A DNA stretch of 64,000 nt from Pyropia yezoensis (taxonomy: Eukaryota > Rhodophyta > Bangiophyceae > Bangiales > Bangiaceae), in NCBI GenBank assembly GCA_009829735.1, contig CM020618.1:28620894-28684893 (forward strand). Reading direction: 5' to 3'. Positions within the stretch are counted from its first letter, which is position 1. Every line of letters starts with the position of its first letter. The notes beneath the pieces are model-generated. The model did no database searches. It was not told the origin of the DNA and worked only from the letters and a program-made list of their open reading frames with translations. Of this stretch, positions 25,203 to 35,613 are shown piece by piece. The position numbers and the translations under genes were made by a program.

Positions 25203-26615
25203 ATGGCCCATCCGACGGTGAACAGTCTTGCGGCCGCCCTCGTCGCCGCCACGGCTGCCGCGGCCGTTGCGACGGCCGCTTTAGACGCGCCCGCAGCTGC
25301 CTCCCCACCCCCTCCGGACTTGATCACTGTCGGTGGTGGCACCTCCGGGTGTACGCTCGCCGCCCGCCTCTGCGCGGGCCTCCCCGACGCCCACATTACG
25401 TTGCTGGGGCGCGGGGCCCCGCGCAATGCCACGGAAGACCTTCATGTGCGGGCGCCCCGCAACACGGGCGCCACGTGGGCGGCGCCTTCGCTGACGGCGC
25501 CGTTTTCTCTGACGCCCAACCCGGGGCTGGGCGGCCGGCCCGTGACACTCCTGACGGGCACCACCCTTTCGGCGGCTCGTCGGCGATCAATGGGGCGCAG
25601 TGGTCCGAGCCGACCGCCGCCGTGGCGGGCGAGTGGCGGGTGGCGGGCCTCAACGCGTCGACCGCACCGGCCTACTATGCGCGGGCGGGGCACACCATGC
25701 GCCGCCGTGCCGCCGCCACACATCCAACACATCTATATCGAAGACTGGCTTGATGCAGCCGCCGCGGCGGGGCTACCCCGCGTGGATGGCTCCCCAGGGG
25801 GTGGCGCCGCCACCGTCCCGCGGCTCGCGGCCGCTGGCCATCACACTCAACGGCCGCCGCACGGACGCGTGTACCGCCTCCGTGCAGCCGGCGCTGGCCG
25901 GCGCGTGGGCGTCCAATCTCCGTGTCATCCAGGGGGTGACCGCTACCAAGCTGGCTTACCCACCCGCGGCACCGGGCGGCAGTCGGCCGACCGCGGTGTC
26001 GGGCGTCGGGTAGGTGCCGTCGGGCGAGGCGGGAACGACGGCGACATGCGCACCACGCACGCTGTCGGCTCGCCACAGCGTCCTTGTCGCGGCGGGTCCC
26101 TTTGGAACGGCGCCCTTACTACACGCTTCAGGCATTGGTCCCCCTGCTGCGCTCCGCAACGCGGGCATTCCGCCTCTGGTCGACCTCCCCGTCGGCGAGA
26201 GGGTGCAGGCGCGCGCTCTTTGGGCGTTCTCGTTGGCGGGTACACGGGTGTGCCCCTGGCGCCCATTAACAACACCACCGCCCTGGTCATCCCCGCCACC
26301 CTTGCGCAGTGGCGTGCCGGCCGCAGGGGGCTCCTCGCCACGTCCGCAACGGTAGGATTGTCGTGGACTACGGCCGGCGGCGGGGGCTATGTGTCGGCGT
26401 CGTTCGCGGCGCTGGGCGCCCCTCCGGGGTCCCGGCTCTTCTTTGCCGCCTTCCTGACAAACCCCGAGTCGTTTGGGCACCTGCGCGTGGCCGCCGCAAA
26501 CGCGTCGGTGGCGGCGGCGCCGGTCGTGGAGACCAACCTGCTGGGCGACGCGGCGGACGTGGCCACGCTGCTGGCGTGCATGCGGCAGCGGCAGGCTGTC
26601 CTGTCCTCCTTTCGA
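25203..26615 (+). pseudogene. Decayed GMC-family FAD oxidoreductase
   Basis: Pieces of a glucose-methanol-choline oxidoreductase occur in order but in different frames. An ATG at 25203 opens a secretory-type leader and the FAD motif DLITVGGGTSGCTLAARL. The flavin-site piece GGSSAINGAQWSEP (about 25570) lies in another frame. HIQHIYIEDWLDAAAAAGLP returns to the first frame near 25717. ITLNGRRTDACTASVQPAL is in the third frame near 25840, as is SVLVAAGPFGTAPLLHASGI with GPPAALRNAGIP near 26080. Substrate-domain text (RLFFAAFLTNPESFGH) is again in the first frame near 26430. At least four frame changes and a stop at 26011 interrupt it. The C-terminal catalytic His motif is not found, so the 3' end is also lost. 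In-line motifs abut without room for introns at the first break, favouring a pseudogene over unrecognised splicing. Confidence 0.78.
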
Positions 26616-28153
26616 CCAGCATTGAATTTGGCATGGTGGCCACGGTGCCGACACCCGACCCACTATGTGCGCCCTGCATCCTTCATAGCCCAAACCCCGC
26701 GGCGGAGCTGCCTCCACCGCCGCTTCCGACGCGGCCGCCGCCCCTATTAATGGTGCATTTCCACCTGAGCACTCGCTCCGTATCACAGATGGGTGGGTTT
26801 CTGCAGAGACTGTTTCGTAGCGTCGTCCTACATCCCCACACCAGCAGTTGTAAATGAACGACGCATCTGATGCGGTGGCGGGGGGGCGGCGACGAGGTGG
26901 GTTCACGGAGGGGGCACGTGCGCACCTGTCGTGGGACCCCCCTGCGAGCCCTACTACAACGATGATGAGGGGTTTGGAAGAAGAGGTGGGTGCGAGACGG
27001 CAAACTTTTGGGAGAAACAAGTAACGTCTCGGCGTGCAAGCGAAGAAACACTTCACGCTCAAACGAGATCGAGTCAGAGGCGAACAAGAGACTCTCAGCC
27101 TTCGCCATCACTGCCATCACACCACAGTCAACTGGCTGCGCCACTTCCTTGCACGAGATCCTGAGCCAGAGCCTCGCGCGGTGCAGCGCTGCAGTGTCAG
27201 GAGTCGTGCCGCCCGTCCAACAGAGCAGATGTCAGCCGCGCCAATCGGTTGGCGTGCGTATTGGCTTGCCACACCCCGCTCGGAGTCTCGTCGACTCACT
27301 TGTGCTAATCCCGATGGGAGGACGGGGAGTGCAGGGGGTGGGTGGCATTCTCGGATGAGCCAATGGGATGCGCCTTTCAGCATGGATGACCGACCACGAA
27401 GAATCGCTGACGATGCCATCCATCACTGGGCTGCACACCGGCAGGAAACGCACTGGCACAGTCCATACGTTTTGGGCCCCGCACGCCGACCAGCCGATGG
27501 TCGTCCATTCCATCTTGTTCTTCGGGCAAGGGCCACGGGATGACAGCCACGCTCCGCCAGGCATCTTCGGCTGTTCGCGGCTCGTGTGATTTGATATGAG
27601 CAGTGGACAAATGATGGGTGAGGGCCCCACCTTTGACGCGTCGAGCCAGATTTGCGGCGGCGCTGCAGCCCGCCATTGCTGCCCTGGGCTGAGGGCCCCT
27701 ACCGACAGTCGAACGTAGGCTGGTGCACGGGTCTCCTGGAGTTTTTGCCAGAGGGGTGTTCCGACGGTTGTGCGTGCATTCTGTGAGCACCCACAGTAGT
27801 GGTGCGTATGGCGGTCCGCCTGTCATCGTTTGGTGGGCGGGTGACCGCAAGAAGCCCCTCTTCCGCACCCTCCAACCTCAACCGCTGACGATTGGTGGCA
27901 ACCGCACCGCACCACCTGACGTGACGTTCATGGCGCCCACGTTGGGTGGCGCGTGTGCCGGTTCACACGCCCGGTGAATGAGGGCAGGGCGTCATCACCT
28001 GGTGGAGGTTTGCGGGGGTGCACGACGCATATACATGTGCGCGAGCGCGACAGCTGCTCGTTTGACTCTTCGAACGACGCGAGCCAGCCCTCTTGTCCCG
28101 CACATCCCGGGCCAGCCTCACCTCCCCACCTTCTTTCTCGGCTCTGTCGCGCG
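26616..28153. other. Intergenic region
   Basis: About 1.5 kb between the GMC relic and the amine oxidase gene. GC content is moderate compared with the rest of the window. Open frames on both strands around 27230-27870 have ordinary amino-acid composition but no recognisable domain; they could be remains of a mobile element. Confidence 0.35.
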
Positions 28154-30049
28154 ATGCGGTTCACGACCGTGCCGGTCGTCGCGGTGACGGCCATTGCGGC
28201 GGCCACCGTCGCAGCCGCCGCCGTCGTTGACGACGACTGTGAGGTCGCCATCGTTGGCGGGGGTATTGGTGGCGCCTACACGGCATGGCGGCTAGCGGTG
28301 GACACCAAGACCGTTCGCCCTTCTAAGGTTTGCCTGTTCGAGGCGAGCGACCGCTTTGGCGGCCGGATCTTTAGTGTGGACAATGTACCGGGCTATGAAG
28401 GCTATATCACCGATGTGGGAGCGTATCGCTTTCACAGGACGGACCATCCCATTATTCGATCTCTCACCGAGGACGCGCTGGGCATGGAGACGGCGTGCTA
28501 CACCGACCCGACGGCGTCCCTGCCGATGAATGTGACGGAGTGCCCGCCGGAGAATCAGCTCTTCACGACTGTTCGGACTGTGTCGTTTGTGGGCGATCTT
28601 GACGCCGGCGAGGCCCCAGACGAGAGCACGTGGACGCCACAGTGGCCTTTCTTCCTTGCAGATGAGAACAAGTGGGGATCTGGGCGGCCGCGCTCTTCGC
28701 GGGGTCAGCTGGTTGACGTCTTCGTCGGGCCCAAGAGCATGATCCCCGAGCTGGCATCCCGCTGGGTGGCGCTCAACGACAAGAATGCCACGCTGGAGGC
28801 GGCCATGGCCCTCGCCGATACCACCCTGGCGGCTCTCCGCGTGGGCACCTACAAGGGCGTCCCCTACAACCAAGTTTCCGTCGTGCAGATGGCACGCGAC
28901 GCAGGGTTCACCCCCGAGCAGATGGCCATGGAGGTTGGCTTTAGTGGGGGCTCCGCCCAGTTTTTCAACATGAACGTCCTCTCTCTGTTGACCGATTCGG
29001 TCCGCAAGATGGCGACGAAGCGGCTGCCCCTTGCCGCCACTGGCCCTGCCGCTGCCATGGTCGTCCCCGTCACCGGCAAGGGGGCGTCGAGGAAGAGGGC
29101 GGGCATGGCCTCCATCGTCAACAAATTGATCGATGAGGCGCGCGCGGCAGGCGTGCGTGTCTACACGAACCATCGGGCGGTGTCTGTGCGCTACGACGAC
29201 GGCGACGTGATCGTGAACTTTTCCAATGGAGGCCAGACGGAGGCCAATCGCGTCTTCCTCAACATGGGCAAGGCTGACCTTCTCGCGCTGGGCGCGGCGT
29301 CAGAGCCCATGGCGTCGGCTTCAGAGGACGCGCGGCGGCGGGTGGATACGACCTTCCCCTTGGGCGCCTCGAAGACGTACTGCTTCTGGCCCTCTGCCTG
29401 GTGGCTGTCTGACCTTCGCCTGAGCACGGGCCGTGGCAAGGCCGACAACCCCGCCATTGTGCAGCCCCGCTACCACGACGGGCCCGTGCAGTGCACGGAT
29501 CCCGCGGATGTCTCCACCTGTCGCGGCGGCCTGCTCGTGTCGTACGCCTTTGGTGACGACACGGGCGCCAAGAGCGGCATGTGGGCCGCCTCTTACGCCG
29601 ACGCTCCGTACTCGCCCATCTCGGGCAAGGACGCGATCACCGTGCTGGTCAAGGACCGTCTGACCCCCCGCCAAAAGCTACTATGGTCTGCCCTCGTAGA
29701 CGGCATCCGGTCAGTTCACGCGCCTGTGCTGGCTGCCCGCCAGCTCACCTCCATGACCATCGACGAGCCCGACGTCTGTGTCATGGCGTCGTGGTTTGAT
29801 GTGTCCCTGCACATCAGCCGGCCAGTGCCGACGCTCGGCACCGCGGCGTCGGCTGAGTTGTACGCGGCGCCAGCCGAGGGGCTCCCAATCCACCTGGTCA
29901 ACGAGGCTTGGGGGGATGCCCATGGCTGGGCCGAGGGCAGCTTGCAGTCGGCCGAGCGCGCACTTCACGCGTACATGAAGTTGCCGCCGCCATCGTGGCT
30001 CAACACGGTGGTGCACACAGCGGTGATCAAGAACTACAACAAGGGCTAG
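28154..30049 (+). CDS. Secreted flavin-containing amine oxidase
   Basis: A 631-residue single-exon protein. The first about 24 residues (MRFTTVPVVAVTAIAAATVA) form a signal peptide. The FAD-binding Rossmann motif follows at once, CEVAIVGGGIGGAYTAWRLA, with the acidic end of strand 2 in VCLFEASDRFGGRIFSVD. The GGRI motif and the later VYTNHRAVSVRYDDG and EANRVFLNMG segments are typical of the monoamine/polyamine/L-amino-acid oxidase superfamily. C-terminal FAD contacts are likely in IHLVNEAWGDAHGWAEGSL. Such enzymes oxidatively deaminate an amine or amino acid, releasing peroxide and ammonia; substrate cannot be assigned. Several N-x-S/T sites fit an extracellular protein. The upstream in-frame extension is part of the 5' leader and would mask the signal peptide. 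Confidence 0.88.
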   Translation: MRFTTVPVVAVTAIAAATVAAAAVVDDDCEVAIVGGGIGGAYTAWRLAVDTKTVRPSKVCLFEASDRFGGRIFSVDNVPGYEGYITDVGAYRFHRTDHPIIRSLTEDALGMETACYTDPTASLPMNVTECPPENQLFTTVRTVSFVGDLDAGEAPDESTWTPQWPFFLADENKWGSGRPRSSRGQLVDVFVGPKSMIPELASRWVALNDKNATLEAAMALADTTLAALRVGTYKGVPYNQVSVVQMARDAGFTPEQMAMEVGFSGGSAQFFNMNVLSLLTDSVRKMATKRLPLAATGPAAAMVVPVTGKGASRKRAGMASIVNKLIDEARAAGVRVYTNHRAVSVRYDDGDVIVNFSNGGQTEANRVFLNMGKADLLALGAASEPMASASEDARRRVDTTFPLGASKTYCFWPSAWWLSDLRLSTGRGKADNPAIVQPRYHDGPVQCTDPADVSTCRGGLLVSYAFGDDTGAKSGMWAASYADAPYSPISGKDAITVLVKDRLTPRQKLLWSALVDGIRSVHAPVLAARQLTSMTIDEPDVCVMASWFDVSLHISRPVPTLGTAASAELYAAPAEGLPIHLVNEAWGDAHGWAEGSLQSAERALHAYMKLPPPSWLNTVVHTAVIKNYNKG

Positions 30050-32036
30050 ACCAGAGGCGCAGACAAGAAGATTGTGGCAATTAAGGGGGGGGAGGGGAGA
30101 GGGGTGGAGGCTGAGATGAGCATGCTTCCTCCTGCCGCGTCGTAGTTTGGCTTGCCGCGGGTGCCTCACATCCTCTTTAACTGCTTAGTGCCCTCGTCGT
30201 TAGCGCCCCATGTCCACGCGGCCGCGCAGGCTGCCTTTGTGGTACCAGCGCGTTGACAGTGGCCTTTCTTTTTGGTGTGTTTGTATCCATGGATACAGCA
30301 CGTGACCTCAAACGCGCCACGGTCTGCTGCCAAGGGCTGTGACCCCACCGGCTGTGCGTGCGTGGCGGCGGCGGCAGCCGCAAACTCCAAGGCAGAACAG
30401 CAAGCAGGGAACCTACCAGCCTTAGTCCAGATTGTAGCAGCGGCGGCTGCAGCCGCAGGCACACCTCCCCAAAGGCACAACAGTCGACCCTTCACCGCGG
30501 CCGAGGGGGGGGGGTAAACGGGAAACGCCGCGGCTGCCGCGGCGGCGCCACAGCCTGGAGACAGACCGCACCATTGTGGCCTCGACTGCAGCGCTGTCGT
30601 GCTCTGCTGCCCTCGCCAGTGGGCGATGACATTCCACCAGGCGCGGCGTGCACAGCGGTGCGGCGGTGGTGGCTGCGATGACGGCCAAGGACGGAGGGGG
30701 CGGGGGGGTGGCTGGGTGGGTCGCCGTCCACGAGCATGGGGAGCGGTGTGGATGCACTGTACAGTACAGTACTGTACCGGGTCACACGCACGATTGAACT
30801 TCGTATAATTGGGAATAAATTCAGTTTAACAGCACAGTGTTTCCTTGACTTTCAAGACAGTCGCATGCGCTTCGCGGGGAGAGGGCACCTCGGTGAAGAA
30901 CCTCGGGCGACCGCGGTTCCCACGGCCCATGGGTTTCACCTCTTCCCGGCTGCCGGCGTGGGATGAGCGCCACCCTCTCCTTTCCCCGCTGCGGCGACCG
31001 CGACACTCTCCTCAAGGCAGCCCCCCCCCCCCAACCCCCCCTTCTCCACTTCCCCTTTCCTCGCTACTCTCCGGTTGCTCCCCCGCCCCGCCCTCCCTCT
31101 ACTGAACTGTAACGCCCGCGCGCCCATCCCACAGTGAGGCTCTCCCCTGCTGCCACCTCCCCGTAGGCTACCCTCTTGCGGAATGTGTCCTCCTTGTGCT
31201 ACTCTCCCCCCCCTTTTCACTCTGCTTGATCATCCCGCCCCGGCGGTTGGCCCGCAGGGCGTCGCCGTTGACTGACCCGCCCGGCTTATGGGGAGGGCGA
31301 CAGGCCCTGGCGCCCTCTCACCCCTCCTGCCCCCCCCTGCGTCTCCCCTGGATTCTCCGCCCTCCCACTTTTTTCTTTTTCCTCGCTTCCCCGTTTCTTC
31401 CCCTCGCTTCCCCATCTCTCCCGTACTTTCTGCTGGTGCACCAGCGTTGCCGACCCCGCCGGCCCACCTGCCTACCGGTCCGCCTCTGTGCTTCCCTACC
31501 CGCCACTTCAGCACCAGCTCTACCGGGCTTTTGTCGGCCGTGTCCCCTCGCTATCCTGCGCGTGGGTACCTGACACCAGGCGACCGGATCTGGGAGTAGC
31601 AGGAGCCAGGAGTGTCATTCCTGTCAAGTGGGTGACGATGGCTGTGACGGCGGCGACGCGGCCGAGGGGAGGGGGGGGAGTGGTTGAGTGCGGGGTGCGC
31701 GGGGTGCGCGAGATGGACGCCGGGAGGGCGTCCTCTCCGCGCGGCGGTGGGGGGGGAGGGGATGCTGCTGCTGCCACCGCCGCCAGGGGTTAAGGACTCC
31801 CCGTGCTGTTCTTGGGTTGGTGAATCGGCGGAAGCAGCCCCGTGCCACACTCGCCCAGTGCTCGTCGCCCCGCGTCCCGCGTTTTTGCCCTGCCATTGCG
31901 GGCGGTCGCGACCGTGGGTGCGGCGGGCGACGGCACCCCCCTCTCCCCCTCGCCCTCCTCCCCTCGCTCCTTTTCCCCCTTGCCCCTTCCCCGCGTTGCT
32001 GGCCTGCCCTGATACCTTCCCGTTGCTGCCGCCACC
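30050..32036. other. Intergenic region, pyrimidine-rich
   Basis: Two kilobases between the amine oxidase and tyrosinase genes. A near-palindromic ACTGTACAGTACAGTACTG stretch lies at about 30757-30775. From 30980 to 31560 the + strand is strongly C/T-rich; the open frames there are Pro/Ser-rich artefacts. No supported gene. Confidence 0.4.
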
Positions 32037-33794
32037 ATGCGCAGGTGCATCTGCGGGTGCCTCCTGGCGTCTACGCTCATACTCTCCCTGTTGGTGACGG
32101 TGGCCACGGTCGCTGCAGCGGCGGCGGGTGGTGGCAGCACGGTCGCTGCAGCATCGTCGGGTGGCGCCAGCGCGGCAGTCACGGCGGGCACCGCCGGCAT
32201 CTCCCTCTGGTCCCCGCTCCTGCGGCAGGCCGCGGTGGCACACGCCACGCCGGGACCGTGCTGGAACCGGCGCGGTGGCTCCACCACCCGCCGCTGCTGC
32301 GTTGTCCACCACGCCTGCAGCAATGGCGAGCAGCGGTGTGAGTGGCGCCGCCGCGTTGGTGGCAGGCCCGCTTGTGACGCTGGCTCGGGGGTGAGCTGGT
32401 GGCGGCGCTCCTGGCGGCAGCGCGCCTGCGCGATGGGGTGGGTGCGCCAGTGCACCTCCGCCACGTGCCGGAGCGTGCGGTGCGCGACGCAGACGCCGCG
32501 GCCCACGCCCCGGCCAACACGGGCACCCACGCCGAGGCCAACGCGGGCACCCACGCCGAGGCCAACGCGGGCTCCCACGCCGAGGCCAACGCGGGCTCCC
32601 ACGCGGGCACCCACACGGGCTCCCACGCGGTCACCCACGCGGGCTCCTACGCGGGCACCCACAAGGGCTCCCACGCGCGCGCCCACACGGGCTCCCACGC
32701 GTGCGCCCACGCGCGTGCCGACTCGGGCGCCGACACGGGCGCCAACTCGGGCTCCCACGAGGGCTCCCACGAGGGCTCCTTCACGGGCTCCCACGAGGGC
32801 TCCTACGCGGGCTCCAACACCGAGGCCAACGAGGGCACCAACAGCGCGGCCGACGCGGGCGCCAACGCCGCGGCCGACACGGGCGCCCACCCCGAGGCCA
32901 ACGCGGGAACCCACGCGGGCGCCCACGCGGGCGCCCACCCGCCCGCCCACGCCCACCTCCTGGACGATGGGCAATGCGCTCTCCCGCTGCTCTTCCTCCG
33001 ACCGGCGGACGCGTAAGGAGGTCCGCGACCTGTCTGCTGCCGAGCGCCGGCGCTTCACCGCCGCCTTTTCCGCGGTCATGGCGACGGACGTGTACACGTC
33101 CTTTGTGAGAGTGCACGCGGCGGGGGCGCGCCATGCCCACGGGACGCCCGCGTTCCTGCCGTGGCACCGCGTTTTTTTGCTCGAGTTTGAGGACGCTCTC
33201 CGGGTGGTCGACCCGAGGGTGACGCTCCCCTACTGGGACTGGTCGGCGGACGCGGCCAACCCCGCGTCGTCGCCCGTGTGGGGTGCGGACATCCTCGGCG
33301 GCTCCACCCCCGGCTTGTGCATCCCAGACGGTCCGTTTGCAGGTGCCACTGTCCAGCTGCCGCGGCCCCACTGTGTGCGGCGGGGCTTTACGACCACTGG
33401 AAGAGGGCCGCCGTCCATGGGGGGCGCCACCTTTGATGAGCCCCCGGTGCTGGCGGCGCTCATCAATGGGAACACCTCCTATTCCGATTTTGCAGCGGCG
33501 GTGGAGTTTAGCCACGGCGCCCCGCACGTGGCGGTGGGCAGCGCCCAGCTGAGGGGCGCCAACGCGGGGGATATGGCGCTAGTGTCATCCTCAGCGAACG
33601 AGCCAGCGTTTTACCTGCACCACACGTTCATTGACTCGCTGTGGGCGCGGCGGCAGGCCGTCCATGGGGCAACCGACTATGGGGGGCCCCCAGGGCGCGC
33701 CCCCGCCCGGCCCTCTGACTCCCTGTCCTTGTTTGGCGCCGCCACCGTGGCCAACACCTTTTCGCTGCCATGCGTGACATACGCGGCGCCCGTA

Positions 33795-33826
<32 letters not shown>

Positions 33827-34034
33827 CGCCCCGCGCGGTCGGTCCGCCCGTGGGTCCACGCTGCCCCGCAGCCGTGCCGAGGCGGTGGTGGAGGCGGCGC
33901 GCGCACGTCGGGAAGCTGTGCAGGTCGCGTTTGCGCGGGCGGGCGGGCGGGGGGCGGAGGCGGTGGAGCGGGCGCGCCGGGTGGTGGCCGCCGCCGCGAC
34001 CGACGCGTTTGTGGCGGGCGCGCTGGTTGTGTGA
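32037..34034 (+). CDS. Secreted tyrosinase with Pro/Thr repeat stalk
   Basis: A 665-residue single-exon protein. It starts with a signal peptide (about 1-27), then a Cys-rich region (about 80-155, CWNRRGGSTTRRCC and later CAMGWVRQC). Residues about 155-310 are a repeat of PTRAP and PTPRPTRA units, probably an extended glycosylated stalk. The type 3 copper domain covers about 330-560. The CuA site has His in FVRVHAAGARHAHG and FLPWHRVFLLEFE; the CuB site has HGAPHVAVG and EPAFYLHHTFID. PYWDWSADAANPASSP is also characteristic. Tyrosinases oxidise phenols to quinones; outside the cell they could cross-link wall or adhesive proteins. The PxF...HH motif starts NEPAF here instead of the usual DPAF. 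The repeat DNA also opens long frames on other strands; these are shadows. Confidence 0.93.
32500..32960 (+). repeat. In-frame coding tandem repeat of the tyrosinase stalk
   Basis: Degenerate 12- to 24-bp units of the form CCCACGCCGAGGCCAACGCG encode PTRAPT/PTPRPTRAP arrays. Units drift between two versions, with and without the extra PRPT, suggesting unequal exchange. The array keeps the reading frame throughout. Confidence 0.8.
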
Positions 34035-35613
34035 CCGGGAACGTAGGGGGCTTGGTGGTGGCGGGGGAGTGGGGGAGGGGAGCATGCACGCGGAGTATTT
34101 TGAACTGGGGGAGGGGCGGGGAGGGGGGAGAGCGAGGGGGGGGATGGGGGCGAGGATGGGTTGCCATGCCGCCCCGTTTTTTGCGTGCAGAGGGCCGTGG
34201 GAAAAGCATTGGAAGCAGGAAGGCGCGCCGACGCCGTTTTGTTGTTCCCTGCTCTAGTGCCGCGTTTGGGTGTAGGTACGATTTCCCCCCGGGCGCCTGT
34301 TCTGTGCGGGCGCAGCACCCACGTCGGCGGCGGCAGTCGCGGATGGTGGGGCCGCCCAAGCTAGCGCTGCCGCCCCCTCTGTCGAGGCCAATCATGGCGG
34401 TAGCGGTGGTCAGCGAGAGGGTAAGGGTTGGCGTGGCCGACGGGGGGTCGGCAGGGGCGCCGCCGCGGTCTCCGCCACGGTCTCTGCCCCATCGGCACCG
34501 CCGCTGCCGCCGAACCACCGGTTTGTTGCCGGTGCAGACGCCCCCCCCCTTTCCCCCCCCCCCGACGGGACAAGCACCACCCTCTGCACGTGTGGCGTCT
34601 GCCGACGCCATGGCAGCGGCGGGCTGCGTCGGGCACGCACGCCGGGGGGCCGCTGTGAGATGGCACTTGGCCAATGACACTGGCATCGACCTGATGAGGC
34701 GCCCCCGATAGGTGCCACGGTCAGCCAACGCAGGTGGGCGATGCCACCTGGTCAGGTGCCACGACACTGGCACCAGAATGGTGGCACCAGAACAGCTGCA
34801 CCGGCCGGCCAATGCTCGACCAGCAACAGCCGGAACGGGCACACTGCTCGGGGCGACCGTAGTATATGTAGAGAGGGAGAGGGACGTAGGCGGCAAGTGA
34901 CGCCCGGTAGCATCAACATCACCTTTTTCTTTCAGCCGCCACGCCAGGGCAGAGTGGCTGCCGAGGCGGGGGAACGTCGAGCCTGGTGGGGCACCCGCTG
35001 GGCGGGGGTGGCATCTACAGAGGGGGGGGGGGGGCGGGGGCCCCGTGCGCCACGTCACCCCGCCGGGAGCCGTTCGCTCGCCGAGGGCGGCGGCCGCCAC
35101 AGGAGCGCACACACGCAGCGCCAGGGCCAGTTCAGTCGGAGCAGGCGCGCGAGCCGCCGCGCCGGCCACTGGCCGCTGCAGCAGCCGCGGCATGGCCCGT
35201 GGCCGCCACGCCCACGGGCCACGTCACCGAGCACAACGTTGAGGGGCGACGGGGAGGACCCTTTCCGTCCGGTATGTGGCCGCCGCGAAGCTCCTCTGCA
35301 GACGTCCGCGGGGTCGCCAGAAAACGGCTCCATCCAGCGTCGGCAGCGCGCGACCTGGTCATTGCAAAGAGGTGAACACTTTTCGTCGGCAGTCAATGAC
35401 GGGCAGCCAACACGAGCAGGGCGCCGCGCTTTACATCCACCGCTCCCGTTTCGCCCACCCCCCCGTTCAGCACATGCACACGCCACCCCTCCTTCGTGGC
35501 CGACAGCTGCTCGGCCGCGCTCCGCGCACGGGGCCGCCTCGAGGACCGCCGGCCTGCCCGCCCGTGCGGCGGCGGCCTCGCCCGCCCGGTGCGGCGCGGG
35601 GGCGGAGCCCCGT
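34035..35613. other. Convergent intergenic region
   Basis: About 1.6 kb between the converging tyrosinase and membrane-protein genes. It contains a 13-G tract at 35022-35034. Around 34670-34880 short repeats of TGGCACC and GGTGCCA occur in both orientations, which could fold. No gene is supported. Confidence 0.35.

Noticed and set aside
30166..30495. - frame with CCIHGYKHTKKKGHC, possibly a zinc-binding remnant
   Set aside because: No ATG start, short, and no family match; possibly a mobile-element relic but not supportable.
31790..33097. 435-residue - frame of VGARVGAR repeats
   Set aside because: Mirror image of the tyrosinase PTRAP repeat DNA, with no start context or domain.
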